64,000 bases of DNA from Endozoicomonas elysicola (GTDB lineage Bacteria; Pseudomonadota; Gammaproteobacteria; Pseudomonadales; Endozoicomonadaceae): contig NZ_JOJP01000001.1 in NCBI RefSeq assembly GCF_000710775.1, positions 1,565,825 through 1,629,824 on the forward strand. Direction: 5' to 3'. Under the pieces are notes generated by a model, which worked only from the letters and a program-made list of their open reading frames with translations, was not told where the DNA came from and did no database searches. A program made the translations under genes and the position numbers. Shown in pieces: positions 27,446-36,388 of this stretch; the first letter of the stretch is position 1; each line of letters begins with the position of its first letter.

Positions 27446-28381
27446 ATGGTTGAAATAAATAAGAGTTTTTCTGTTCCTACGGCTTCTCATAACAACCAGT
27501 CTGATCCCAGTAGAGCAGAGCTATCAGATGGTCGCTTGAGGCATCGTAATGTTCATGGGTGTAATGGACGTAAAAGAATGTACTCTTCTTGTGAGAGTCC
27601 CAAATGGGCTCAGCAGTTAACTCGATTCGTGATACTCACGGCGCCTGTTGCCTTTGCAAACAATGGGACAAATTTGCGGATTCCAGCCTTAGCACCAAAT
27701 TTTGAGCAAACGATCTACTGTGAGCAAGATTTGAAACTTATCTCGAACTGCTACAGTGCATTGACTGCCTGTCAAGCTGAGGTAGTAGCTAATTCTGAAA
27801 AAGCGGCCTACCTGCAAGGCAGGTTTGATGGAAGGGTGGACGTGTCCTGTAAGAATCACATTGATGAAAAAAGATACTTGAATGTGACTTTGCAGCAATT
27901 ACAGAATACCTCTTCCCAGCTAAAGGCAGATAATAAAGTACTTCAATCAAAGCTCACGACTCTCAGAACCGAACTGAAAAATACTGCAAATAATGAAGCT
28001 TCTCTGCGCACAGAGCTGGAAAATGCCCTTGAACAAATTGCACAGAATGAAGCTGATCAATCACTGGTCGCTACCCTTAGCGCGGAGCTGGAAAATACCA
28101 TTACCCAGGAGCAAGCTGCAGCGGGCGGGTCTCTTTTGGGATTTTTGAGTATTTTTGGTACTGCTGGATTTTTTAAAAGAGAGCAGATATGTAGAATGAT
28201 CTCATCATGCTGTTCATGGCTCTGCTCTGGAAGGCAACAGGACTCGACTGAATCAGTAGCGAATCAGCAGGCGATAGAGGAAGGTGTTCCGCTGCAAGCT
28301 GTAGGTACTGTGGATGAGTCTGGTAGCCGTAGTTATTCGGAAGTTACAAGACCTCACCGCTCTACAATGAGCAGGGCTTAA
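27446..28381 (+). CDS. Coiled-coil protein of unknown function
   Basis: This 311-residue protein has a basic, polar N-terminus, a hydrophobic stretch near residues 58-72 (TRFVILTAPVAFANNG), a Cys-containing segment (CEQDLKLISNCYSALTACQ), and a long heptad-patterned helix (about 140-225: LQQLQNTSSQLKADNKVLQSKLTTLRTEL...). A second hydrophobic segment follows (GGSLLGFLSIFGTAGFFKR) and a Cys-rich patch (CRMISSCCSWLC). The C-terminus is polar. I recognise no family. It could be a membrane-inserting or surface protein. The ATG follows AAGG. Its AT-rich leader and lack of housekeeping neighbours suggest an accessory gene. Confidence 0.7.
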   Translation: MVEINKSFSVPTASHNNQSDPSRAELSDGRLRHRNVHGCNGRKRMYSSCESPKWAQQLTRFVILTAPVAFANNGTNLRIPALAPNFEQTIYCEQDLKLISNCYSALTACQAEVVANSEKAAYLQGRFDGRVDVSCKNHIDEKRYLNVTLQQLQNTSSQLKADNKVLQSKLTTLRTELKNTANNEASLRTELENALEQIAQNEADQSLVATLSAELENTITQEQAAAGGSLLGFLSIFGTAGFFKREQICRMISSCCSWLCSGRQQDSTESVANQQAIEEGVPLQAVGTVDESGSRSYSEVTRPHRSTMSRA

Positions 28382-28443
28382 AGGTGAAGAAACAATCGCG
28401 CTAATAAGCGTAATTAACCATAAATAATCTGACTCAGGCTTTT

Positions 28444-28722
28444 TTATCCATGAAGCTGCTTCTTTAACGCATTGACTTTTTTCATCAGCCTGAACGACTG
28501 AAACGCGCAGAAAATAGCTACGGGAATGGCAACAGCCAGCGAAGAGTCAACAATCAGAGTGTTACCAAGCCATGGGTGCAGCGACTCAGGGGACTCTCCG
28601 AATTTGGCAAACATGCCTAATCCGATAACAATCATGGCCGGAGCATCCGCTAGCTGCGTCAACATTAACTTTTTTTCTACGGCTTTCAGCTGTTCTTCGA
28701 TGTTTGTTTTTTCAGAGTCCAT
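28444..28722 (-). CDS. Small two-helix membrane protein
   Basis: A 92-residue protein: acidic coiled start (EKTNIEEQLKAVEKKL), hydrophobic helix DAPAMIVIGLGMFAKFG, a short loop, second helix SSLAVAIPVAIFCAFQSFRLMK, and a basic tail. The layout resembles small integral membrane proteins of unknown function. It is 63 bp from the stop of the convergent coiled-coil gene. The frame and start (ATG) look real but no homologue is recalled. Confidence 0.65.
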   Translation of the reverse strand: MDSEKTNIEEQLKAVEKKLMLTQLADAPAMIVIGLGMFAKFGESPESLHPWLGNTLIVDSSLAVAIPVAIFCAFQSFRLMKKVNALKKQLHG

Positions 28723-28852
28723 TAAAACATTTCCTGAGTGTTTTTACTTGTCTGGGACAAAAAGATCACATGCCCGGTAGGATTGGGTCAAGGCCTTTCC
28801 TTTCTTGGATGTGGATTGACGGCCTGGTCTTGATTCTAATACCCTCGTGGTC

Positions 28853-29401
28853 TCAGGAAGCTATGAAAGCCATTGGCTTGAAGCATTGATCCATTCGTAC
28901 TTCAGCAATGTCACTCAGTGCTTTCTGAACTTCGGTAATGGGCACTGAAGTCTTCTGGTCTATCTGATGGCCCTGAATCATTTCTGGCTTATCCAGTACC
29001 CATGCTTTTTCCGGCTTAAAACAATACAGACGTTCGGGCGCATCGAACAGGAAATCCCCGCCGCTCAGCTGGCTGTGTTCATTGATGCGTTGAAAGTGTC
29101 GGGTGACGACCTCAGAGAGGCATGCATCGATGAACTGACCTGCTTTGCCAAGCAGATATAATCCTGTTGCTGTTCTGGGGGGACAGGTGGAGTCAAAAAT
29201 TGAGATGAATGTTCTGGGGTTGGCTGCAATAAGGTTTGAGTGAGTTGAGGTAACGCTGGAAGCCCAGAATATGTCAGCACTCTCGTTGAGAGAGTAATAA
29301 ACCGGGCTTACCCATGGAGAACCGTCCAGCGATGATGTTCCCAGTGCACAATAGATATTCTCCAGTAATAATTCAGCGGCCTGCTTTGAGTGGGCTTTCA
29401 T
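28853..29401 (-). CDS. Pyridoxamine 5'-phosphate oxidase-like flavin-binding protein
   Basis: This 182-residue protein fits the PNPOx-like split-barrel fold: LLLENIYCALGTSSLDGSPWVSPVYYSLNESADIFWASSVTSTHSNLIAANPRTFISIFDS. The fold often binds FMN or F420 in small-molecule oxidoreductases. The true PdxH C-terminal signature is absent, so the function is not assigned. The start is an ATG at 29401. Confidence 0.82.
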   Translation of the reverse strand: MKAHSKQAAELLLENIYCALGTSSLDGSPWVSPVYYSLNESADIFWASSVTSTHSNLIAANPRTFISIFDSTCPPRTATGLYLLGKAGQFIDACLSEVVTRHFQRINEHSQLSGGDFLFDAPERLYCFKPEKAWVLDKPEMIQGHQIDQKTSVPITEVQKALSDIAEVRMDQCFKPMAFIAS

Positions 29402-29513
29402 TCTGATTGCCGGTGGTTATGAGTCCGACTATCAGGATAGGTTTCCCCCTGCCACTGTAGAGCTACATAAAGTGGTTTTGTTGATTAGCGGGCTGGTTCA
29501 GGCAGAAATAACG

Positions 29514-29758
29514 TTATCCGAACTTTTTCAGCGCTTTCATAAAATCGGCGAAATGAGGAGCCAGCGTTGAAAACAGTTCCGAGTTTCGGTGCTGTAACAG
29601 GACGCCACCAAACAGTTTGATACCTAGCCCTAACTGTTCAGCAGTCCCTGGTTCGATATCTGGCCGTTGTTTCAACTTTTTCAGTATGCCGAATATTTCA
29701 TCGTGGCTGATAAAATTAAACTCAACGGGCTGATCGTATAGTGATGACCTTTTTTCAT
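29514..29758 (-). pseudogene. Frameshifted DUF3861 gene remnant
   Basis: The first codons on the minus strand from ATG 29758 read MKKGHHYTI, matching DUF3861 N-termini as I recall them. In that frame a stop comes after MKYSAY (29681). In a second frame the same DNA reads YDQPVEFNFISHDEIFGILKKLKQ, then LGLGIKLFGGVLLQHRNSELF and FADFMKALKKFG to a stop at 29514, the typical DUF3861 body. The spacing suggests a deletion of roughly a dozen codons plus a frame change between the two. No intact product of normal length can be made, so it is called a pseudogene. Confidence 0.6.
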
Positions 29759-29901
29759 GTTCAAGCCTAAACTACGTAAGTCTGGTAAGGATAGCTGCTG
29801 CCGACTGAGGCTGGTTGATGCAGGTATGCAAAAAGGAGGGCTGAAAGGGGGCACTGTTAAGCCGGTACTCACTCTCCCGAACGCCCCCGGACATACCATA
29901 A
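29759..29901. other. Intergenic stretch after the SGNH hydrolase gene
   Basis: No gene is supported. A 6-bp GGGGGC (29847-29852) / GCCCCC (29883-29888) inverted pair with a 30-nt loop lies just downstream of the SGNH gene stop. No good U-tract is present. Confidence 0.4.
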
Positions 29902-31662
29902 CTAGCCTGCGTTGTGTTTACGGAGTTGAGCTTCTTTTATGGCCTGCTCTTTTGAATAATGGTGAGTATCGCAGGGAATGTTAAAGCGTTCGGCCAGAAT
30001 CTGACAGGTCTGCTCTGCAATCGCGTAATGAGCCTCAGCACTTGGGTGTACGCTGTCGCTGTAAAATGCGGTTTTACCCGGAGTTACCTGAGAGAAATGG
30101 TCGCGGATGGGTTGCCAGCTGTCATCAAATGCCGCATTACTTAGCAGTTCCTGAGTCACAATGTTGTGCTGCTGTTCAGCCTCTTTACGTTTTTCTGCGA
30201 TGCGGGCCTGGCGCTCTTTTTCAACCTCTTCAGCATCGTCCATACCGGGTATCGGAATATTCAGAATAGGGTGCTCGAAATCCCATTGCGGATCGTTTCG
30301 CAGCGTTCCAAACACTTCTTCGCCATCGATTTTCATGACACGATAGCCAGAGTGCTGTGGAAAGGTTTCCCTTAACAGGTTAATTCTCATACTGAGGCTG
30401 GCATTATATACCCGCCACTTTTCATGCAACTCCTGTCGTTCCGGGGAGTTAAGAAACCTGGGGGCGGCCGTGATATCGGGCAGTACAAAGACAATAACCC
30501 GCTGGGCTCCCGCCTGTAGCACATTGTAAATATCCTGTGCCTGTTCCTGGGCAATATCGTCAGGGTCGTGCCAGTTATTCAGGAAATCATTACCCCCATT
30601 AAAAAAGACAACCAGTGTGTCTGGCGAGATCAGCGGGTCAGATGTGTGTTTATTGACCTTGCTCCTGCGCTCACCCAGGTAAGACTGAACAATCAGACCC
30701 TCGCAGGGGGGGATAAGGCTGCCCTGAAAGAGTGTGACGGCGGCATCCATGACTCCCTCCACAGAACGGAGGAAGGCACCAGGTCTGCCCAGCTTACCTT
30801 CAGCGCAAAGTATCCAGCTTCCAGCCATGGCCCGGTTATCAAGGTTGACTGTGTGCTGTTCCGGGAATGACATCATCTTTACCAGCACCTCTGGCCACAT
30901 CAAATCCATATCCCGGCCAGTGGTCCATTTCCCTTTTTCGTAGTGCTCGATGTCGGGTAACAGGGGTATCTGGTCTGCAAACCGTGTAGTAGTCGAGAGT
31001 AAGGTATCTTCAGCCACGGCTGGCATCATAGAGACCAGATCTGCATTAATGATCTCTCCCAGGGCTTCGGTCTTATTGGCCAGAAGCCTGCTGATTGTTT
31101 TGATTGAGGGCATCAGGCTGGCAATATGGGAGTGCTGAACCTTTCGGAGAAAACGGGTAGTGCGTTTCACCGCAACCAGCAGATGGCTGTCCAGCCTCTG
31201 CTCTATGAATTTAAGGCTGGTCAGCATGTTCGTCAGCAGTGCTTCCAGCTGATTTACTACACGTTCTTCCAGCCCTGTCACTAGCCGTCCAATAAAGCTT
31301 TGTTCGCGTTTTTCTGCCTGAAGCTCTATACGATAAAGTTCGAATGTTTGTTCAATATTCCGGATGCTGCTGGCACGGGAGAAAAACTGGCTTAGATCAA
31401 TAGGTGGCTCTTCGAGCAGCAGGTTGAAATCGCCTCTCAGGGTTTTCAGCAGATTGAACGTAGAGAGTGCTGAGTCCGGCGAATGAAAGTCATCTCCATG
31501 ACTGTCTGAGAGGCTATCTCCAAACACAAGTAACGTATTGGGAGTCCATGGCTCAGGCTTCATGAGTGTAGGAGTGCTGATGTCTAGCTCATGACCAGCA
31601 CTGGTTTGCAGAAAACACAAAACGAAAAAACAGGTGATCAGTGTATACAAGCAGTTTTTCAT
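29902..31662 (-). CDS. Secreted SGNH/GDSL hydrolase with long insert
   Basis: The protein of 586 residues starts with a signal peptide (MKNCLYTLITCFFVLCFLQTSAGHE). The GDSL serine block LLVFGDSLSDS is near 43-53, the GGND oxyanion block in FFNGGNDFLNNW near 352-363, and the catalytic Asp/His block DSVHPSAEAHY near 531-541. This SGNH esterase/lipase family acts on acyl esters. About 300 residues separate blocks I and III, far more than usual; that insert is helical (LTGLEERVVNQLEALLTNMLTSLKFIEQRL). The C-terminal part has a KEAEQQHNIV-type coiled stretch. ATG 31662 is preferred since the signal peptide starts there; 31692 is also possible. Confidence 0.85.
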   Translation of the reverse strand: MKNCLYTLITCFFVLCFLQTSAGHELDISTPTLMKPEPWTPNTLLVFGDSLSDSHGDDFHSPDSALSTFNLLKTLRGDFNLLLEEPPIDLSQFFSRASSIRNIEQTFELYRIELQAEKREQSFIGRLVTGLEERVVNQLEALLTNMLTSLKFIEQRLDSHLLVAVKRTTRFLRKVQHSHIASLMPSIKTISRLLANKTEALGEIINADLVSMMPAVAEDTLLSTTTRFADQIPLLPDIEHYEKGKWTTGRDMDLMWPEVLVKMMSFPEQHTVNLDNRAMAGSWILCAEGKLGRPGAFLRSVEGVMDAAVTLFQGSLIPPCEGLIVQSYLGERRSKVNKHTSDPLISPDTLVVFFNGGNDFLNNWHDPDDIAQEQAQDIYNVLQAGAQRVIVFVLPDITAAPRFLNSPERQELHEKWRVYNASLSMRINLLRETFPQHSGYRVMKIDGEEVFGTLRNDPQWDFEHPILNIPIPGMDDAEEVEKERQARIAEKRKEAEQQHNIVTQELLSNAAFDDSWQPIRDHFSQVTPGKTAFYSDSVHPSAEAHYAIAEQTCQILAERFNIPCDTHHYSKEQAIKEAQLRKHNAG

Positions 31663-31788
31663 GGCTGGACTCTGATGGCATTGCTTACACATGTTCTAGC
31701 TGGAACTGACCGTGAGGCTAGATTAATTGGAGATCAGAGCCCGCTTTTCTTTTCTATGTCATTCCTTATGGTTTGGCTTTTCGGAGTC

Positions 31789-32703
31789 TTAAGTACGCTT
31801 TTTTGCTTCGTGGTGGGCTTTGTAGATTTCTTTGGCCATTGTTCCGGGAGCTTCCAGCATGGGTAAATGGCCTATCTTCTCAAATTCAACCAGCTTGATG
31901 TGTTCGACCTCCCGCTTCAGCACCCGGCCACCATCCACATGCAGAATCTTATCTTCAGTTCCCCAGCACACCACGGTAGGGCCAGGGTAGGTTTTCAGCA
32001 CCTGTTCCAGCGGGCCTTCAAAAATAAGGTTGTCGCCTGACCGTTCATGGGTTGCAAAAAAAATCTTCTCCTTCAACGACGGGTTGCTGGTGGCTTCTCG
32101 GGTTAACTGCTCAATGGCAAAGTCTGGCAGGTAGGGCACTTTATAAAAACACTTCTGCAATAAAAACGCATATTCTTCCTGATTACCCGGCAGCAATACA
32201 TTATGGCCACCGGCAGCAATGTAGTTAAACACCTCACTGTGTTTTGCACTTGCTACGCCCAGTGGATTTAACAGCAGCAGAGTTCTGATCCGCTCAGGGT
32301 GTTGTGCGGCAAAATTAGCCGCCAGATAGCCACCGTAAGAGTTACCCGCCAGCATAACGTTCGTTAACTGTTTGTGCTGAACAAAGGTCAGCAACCGCGT
32401 GAGCTGGTCTGCTAATCCGTAACTGGCTTCTGGATCATGATGACTGTGTCCAAACCCCGGCAGATCAATGGCAATCACATGGAAGTCACGGGTCAGGTAT
32501 TTGGCCAGTTTGTTCCAGTTGTCTTTATTGGCGCCAAATCCATGCAGCAGAAGAATGGTTTGACCTTTACCGCCTTCCAGGTAAGCAAATGTACCGTCGG
32601 ATGTGACCAACTGTTTGGGGCTAAGGCCGGCCAGTTTTCGCTCGCACCAGAGATACCCATCAAATAAGAATTTATTGATTGTTGTTTTCATTGTTGTTTT
32701 CAT
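31789..32703 (-). CDS. Alpha/beta hydrolase
   Basis: This 304-residue alpha/beta-fold hydrolase has the oxyanion HGFGANKDNW, the nucleophile elbow GNSYGGYLA (Ser in G-x-S-x-G), the acidic residue in VVCWGTEDKILHVDGG, and the catalytic histidine in IGHLPMLEAPG. It resembles lipase/esterase or MhpC-like C-C hydrolases; the substrate is unknown. Its start region (MKTTMKTTINK) is encoded by a 12-bp tandem repeat, so two ATGs (32703 and 32691) are equally plausible. Confidence 0.92.
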   Translation of the reverse strand: MKTTMKTTINKFLFDGYLWCERKLAGLSPKQLVTSDGTFAYLEGGKGQTILLLHGFGANKDNWNKLAKYLTRDFHVIAIDLPGFGHSHHDPEASYGLADQLTRLLTFVQHKQLTNVMLAGNSYGGYLAANFAAQHPERIRTLLLLNPLGVASAKHSEVFNYIAAGGHNVLLPGNQEEYAFLLQKCFYKVPYLPDFAIEQLTREATSNPSLKEKIFFATHERSGDNLIFEGPLEQVLKTYPGPTVVCWGTEDKILHVDGGRVLKREVEHIKLVEFEKIGHLPMLEAPGTMAKEIYKAHHEAKKRT

Positions 32704-32749
32704 TGTTATTTCATGTGATTTCTGCTTTTTGAGAAAAGCCTTTTATCTA

Positions 32750-33124
32750 TTATGAGTCTGCTTTATGTTGTGCCAGCGCTTCTTTTACATAGGAACTGAC
32801 ATTCTTGGTTTGTATATCCTGGTAGGACATAATCTTAATATGCCTGCGTAGTTTACCCTTTCCTTCCAACACCGAATCTGGATCCGATAAGCTGGCGCCT
32901 TCACTGAATTCAATAGAGGCGTGGGATTGATAGAAGAACAGGCCTCCTATCAACTTCTGGCCTTTGGAAAAGACAAGACCGCCATACTTAATGTCTTCAA
33001 TGACATCTGGGTCAACATTGAAATACATATCTCTAATCTTCAGCGCCATGTCGTAACGTTCGGCCTCTGTCGATTGAAGATCCATCATAAAAACAGCAAT
33101 TCTTTGAGTGCTGAAATCCTTCAT
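32750..33124 (-). CDS. DUF1801-like protein
   Basis: A 124-residue protein with the YdhG/DUF1801-like core PDVIEDIKYGGLVFSKGQKLIGGLFFYQSHASIEFSEGASLSDPDSVLEGKGKLRRHIKIMSYQDI. The fold is YjbR/CyaY-like; the function is unknown. I use the ATG at 33124; a TTG at 33133 is directly behind the GGGGA motif and too close to use. It lies 46 bp upstream of the alpha/beta hydrolase in the same direction. Confidence 0.8.
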   Translation of the reverse strand: MKDFSTQRIAVFMMDLQSTEAERYDMALKIRDMYFNVDPDVIEDIKYGGLVFSKGQKLIGGLFFYQSHASIEFSEGASLSDPDSVLEGKGKLRRHIKIMSYQDIQTKNVSSYVKEALAQHKADS

Positions 33125-33173
33125 CGTCGACAATGTCCCCTAACTTGAAAGTCCTTGCTTCTCTTTTGCCTTA

Positions 33174-33692
33174 TCATTTGGTGGATTGCTTATTTAGGCT
33201 GTACAGGTTGGCGTTTACTCCCTTGATGGTGATTGCTTTGGAGAAGCGCTGACCAATACGCTCAGAAACGTTAATAGACGCCGTATTTTCGGGAATGATA
33301 AGGCTGATCAGTGCGTCCGCACCGGTATTCTCAAACCCCCATTGAACCGAACGGTGTGCCGCTTCCGTCGCATAACCTTTACCCCAGTACTCCCTTGCCA
33401 ATGCCCAGCCAACCTCAATGCCCGGCCATCCCTCTGGATTATAAAGCCCGACTCTGCCGACAAACTGGCCCGATAATTTCTCCTCAACGGCCCACATACC
33501 AAACCTGCGGAGTTCCCAGTGGCCGATCAGCATCGCTAATCCTCTCCAGGACTCTTCGCTGGACAGTGTTTGGCCCGTGCCTATGTATTTCATGACTTCC
33601 GGGTCAGCACACATCTGTGCGTAGGGTTCAACGTCCTGTTCATTGAAGCCTCTGAGAATCAAGCGGTCAGTTTCGAGGGTGGGTATTATCAT
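33174..33692 (-). CDS. GNAT family N-acetyltransferase
   Basis: A 172-residue RimJ/RimL-type acetyltransferase: LETDRLILRGFNEQDVEPYAQMCADPEVMKYIG, then GWALAREYWGKGYATEAAHRSVQWGFENTG, the acetyl-CoA site, and SLIIPENTASINVSERIGQRFSKA. The substrate is unknown. It lies 49 bp upstream of the DUF1801-like gene and probably shares its transcript. Confidence 0.92.
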   Translation of the reverse strand: MIIPTLETDRLILRGFNEQDVEPYAQMCADPEVMKYIGTGQTLSSEESWRGLAMLIGHWELRRFGMWAVEEKLSGQFVGRVGLYNPEGWPGIEVGWALAREYWGKGYATEAAHRSVQWGFENTGADALISLIIPENTASINVSERIGQRFSKAITIKGVNANLYSLNKQSTK

Positions 33693-33797
33693 TTTAATAT
33701 TTCATCCACTATCAATTCACAAAGGCTATGCCGGAAGTTGAAGCAAAGGCTGAGGGTAATTGACCCAAGAATAAATGTGAATAGGTTGGATATATTT

Positions 33798-34379
33798 CTA
33801 GTGGTTAGTTTTTTCATAAGCCGCAATTTTTATCAGCTTTTTATTTTCTCCGAAAAGATAGCTAAGTATGATTTCTTGCGGGGTGTCATAAATGTAGACA
33901 AAGCGGCCATCGGGGTTATAGTCCTCATGCTGTGGTTTGCCCATGCATGAAACAACATCTTCTGACGTTGTTTCCCCAACGGGGAATTTGGCAACATTGT
34001 CAGGGCATTGAGTATCACTGAGCGCGTTATCCGTTGTAGCTATTTCAAAATCAGCGGCATCTAAACCCGCTTCTTTAAATGTCAGTAAAAACTGGGTTGT
34101 GCTGTCCGATGTTTTCATAATCCACATTTCCCGCCATGTACGAGAACCAATGTCTCCAACAGGCTGTTGAATAACGAACTTTAATACATCGGCGCTTTTG
34201 ACTGGAGCTCCGGTGATTTCTTGTAAGCCTGCCGTAGCGTCCGAGATCAGTTGTTGATTCGCTAGAGAGCCTTCCCTGGAAAACCCGGCCTTTATTTCAG
34301 AAACAGGCTTCAGTTCTTGAGTCGTTTTACAGCCTGTTAACAACGCTAAAGCAATGGCCAGCACAGTAATATATTTCAT
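33798..34379 (-). CDS. Putative lipoprotein
   Basis: A 193-residue protein with a lipoprotein signal: MKYITVLAIALALLTGCK, lipobox LLTGC, cysteine at residue 17. After acylation it would be anchored in a membrane. The remainder is polar, with a C-terminal block DVVSCMGKPQHEDYNPDGRFVYIYDTPQEIILSYLFGENKKL resembling SmpA/BamE-like domains, but the match is weak. ATG 34379 has AGGAG six bases upstream, better than 34394. Confidence 0.78.
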   Translation of the reverse strand: MKYITVLAIALALLTGCKTTQELKPVSEIKAGFSREGSLANQQLISDATAGLQEITGAPVKSADVLKFVIQQPVGDIGSRTWREMWIMKTSDSTTQFLLTFKEAGLDAADFEIATTDNALSDTQCPDNVAKFPVGETTSEDVVSCMGKPQHEDYNPDGRFVYIYDTPQEIILSYLFGENKKLIKIAAYEKTNH

Positions 34380-34660
34380 GTACAGCTCCTTCATATAGTA
34401 CGTATTATTGTTGGAATATAACGTTAAACACGTGGATTTTGCTTTGGTACAGTTTCTATGAAACTGATCCGAAGGGATGAGCTACAGCGGATTATTTATT
34501 GGTGGTTAATCTAAACCACGCTCAAATATTTTTGAGAATATTGTGATCATGCCTTTTTCAGGAGTGTCCACTGAAACGGGCGGGAGATAACGGGTGGAGA
34601 GGAGAAGCCCCGGAACGAACTGGAACCATTTGTTAGCTGATTCGCCTCATTTGTTGCAGT
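34380..34660. other. Intergenic region with attC-like motif
   Basis: No gene is supported in these 281 bp. Positions 34616-34638 contain, on the minus strand, AGCTAACAA-N6-CCAGTTCG, 22 bp after the stop of the FAD protein gene. The same pattern and spacing follows the next minus-strand gene at 36775-36797. A GGGCGGGAGATAACGGGTGG stretch precedes it. Confidence 0.5.
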
Positions 34661-36388
34661 TTACAGTTTAATAACTCTTTGCTTGGCTCTTTGATAAGCC
34701 CCTGAAGAATCAGGTACATTTTGTGCGATTTCTAAAAGTTCCCCAAGTTTTTTTGAGACCGCATTTTTCCCCGAGACTTCACTTCGGTCGCGAAGCTCTC
34801 CAGTATTAATCAGGAATGCTCCCAAACGCCCCCGTCTTTCTATAGCATCTCCTGAGGTCATCGGGCCAGATAAGTATACATTATCTACAGTTTCTCCATT
34901 CTCGGAAATCATTCTTCCGAAACTATCCACTTTCACCCCCCCCAGAAAGTGACTTGAAGCATATTTATTCTTAAGCAGATTCACCCATAGCTCCTGTACT
35001 AGTTCTGGCTTGTAAGTCTGATTATCACCCGTAGCATTAATCAGTACCGCACACTTCTTTGAAGTTCCTCCAAACGACTCAAGTTCATAAGTAACTCCGT
35101 CAGAATCACATTCAACCCTAACAAAATTATCTTTAAGAAATTCACACTGACCAGAATCTTGCTGACCCTGTACAAAATCATATACCTTCGGAATAACCCC
35201 AACTCGATGAGTTCCAATAGCACTTTTATGGGTTTGAAGTAAGTACTTGGATGTTTCCGGATTCAGCTTGGCAACGAGTTCAGAAACGAACGGTTCAGCT
35301 CCTTTCATAAGATTTTCGAGATGTACGCCTTGATTTACATCAGGTGCAAGCAGTGTACGATCCCTCAATTCTCTTTTAATGTATTCAATCACCCACTCTT
35401 CAATTTCTGATGCCTTAGTTTCCTTATTGACCAGATCAAGAAAATCGGGACGTTTAGCTTTACCTACCTTATGGGAATGTTCTTTATCATAGCGGTAGTG
35501 AATATTACACTCCCTTGAAATACAGTAAATTTTCCCTTTAAAGCCCTGAAAGCGAAGGGCAATTACTGCGTCAAATGCGCTTAAACCTGTACCAATAACG
35601 ACTGCATCGCCATGAGGCTGCCTGGTTTCTGATAGGCTCTTGATTTGCTCGTAGGATTGAGGGTTGTAAATGGAATGGATGTATCTCTCAGACGTTGACT
35701 TAATAAAACCCAAAGGTTTTTTCGTCAGTTGAATGCCTGTGGCAACTATAGCTGAATGGTACCCACTCTCTTTTTCTCTGTTGCTGGTTTTAATAAGAAC
35801 ACGACCTTCGTCTGGCTTAAGATTTACAACTTGCTCCTGTTTCCAATCAATAACCGATCCAGGTGGAGCATGCACCAAAGCTTTATTGAGATAATGACTG
35901 ATATACTTTTGATATTCATGACGAGAGATGTCATTTTGTTTGTTAACACACTCTACAGAGCAACTTCGGAGTTTGCTAAGATATTCCACACAGTCTTCAG
36001 GATGTTGGCGGTCTATCGTTAGGCGATGGGGCTGTATATTGAGATAATGTCCTTTCAGAGCACTGTCTCGCCCATAAGCCAGACCACCACACCTTTGTGC
36101 AGCAGCTTCACGCTCATATATTGTGACTTTTGTCGGTACACCGTATTGAGAGGATGCCTTTAAACTATTAGCAGCACTGATTGTACCGGAATAACCTCCA
36201 CCAATCACAACAATTTGGTGAACTGCCATATATTTAAAATTACTTCCACCTACTTTGATATCATCTTGGGCAACTCTATGACTAACAGCATATTTGAGGG
36301 GATTGCCACCTATTTTGATATCATCTTGGGTAGTTCCTCTCTGTAAGAATAAAGATGGTGATTGTAGCAATGTACTATCCGTATTCAT
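34661..36388 (-). CDS. FAD/NAD(P)-binding protein with N-terminal duplication
   Basis: A 575-residue flavoprotein of the FAD-NAD(P)-binding (HpyO/CzcO-like) type. The N-terminal 20-residue unit DDIKIGGNPLKYAVSH / DDIKVGGSNFKYMAVH is duplicated in tandem. Then comes HQIVVIGGGYSGTISAANSL, the Rossmann motif near 60-75, TKVTIYEREAAAQRCGGLAYG, and an internal VVIGTGLSAFDAVIAL NAD(P)-type motif near 262. The C-terminal part carries INATGDNQTYKPELVQ and NVYLSGPMTSGDAIE. The substrate is not assigned. The gene is AT-rich relative to its neighbours. AGGAGG precedes the ATG at 36388 (10 nt); 36412 is an in-frame alternative. Confidence 0.8.
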   Translation of the reverse strand: MNTDSTLLQSPSLFLQRGTTQDDIKIGGNPLKYAVSHRVAQDDIKVGGSNFKYMAVHQIVVIGGGYSGTISAANSLKASSQYGVPTKVTIYEREAAAQRCGGLAYGRDSALKGHYLNIQPHRLTIDRQHPEDCVEYLSKLRSCSVECVNKQNDISRHEYQKYISHYLNKALVHAPPGSVIDWKQEQVVNLKPDEGRVLIKTSNREKESGYHSAIVATGIQLTKKPLGFIKSTSERYIHSIYNPQSYEQIKSLSETRQPHGDAVVIGTGLSAFDAVIALRFQGFKGKIYCISRECNIHYRYDKEHSHKVGKAKRPDFLDLVNKETKASEIEEWVIEYIKRELRDRTLLAPDVNQGVHLENLMKGAEPFVSELVAKLNPETSKYLLQTHKSAIGTHRVGVIPKVYDFVQGQQDSGQCEFLKDNFVRVECDSDGVTYELESFGGTSKKCAVLINATGDNQTYKPELVQELWVNLLKNKYASSHFLGGVKVDSFGRMISENGETVDNVYLSGPMTSGDAIERRGRLGAFLINTGELRDRSEVSGKNAVSKKLGELLEIAQNVPDSSGAYQRAKQRVIKL

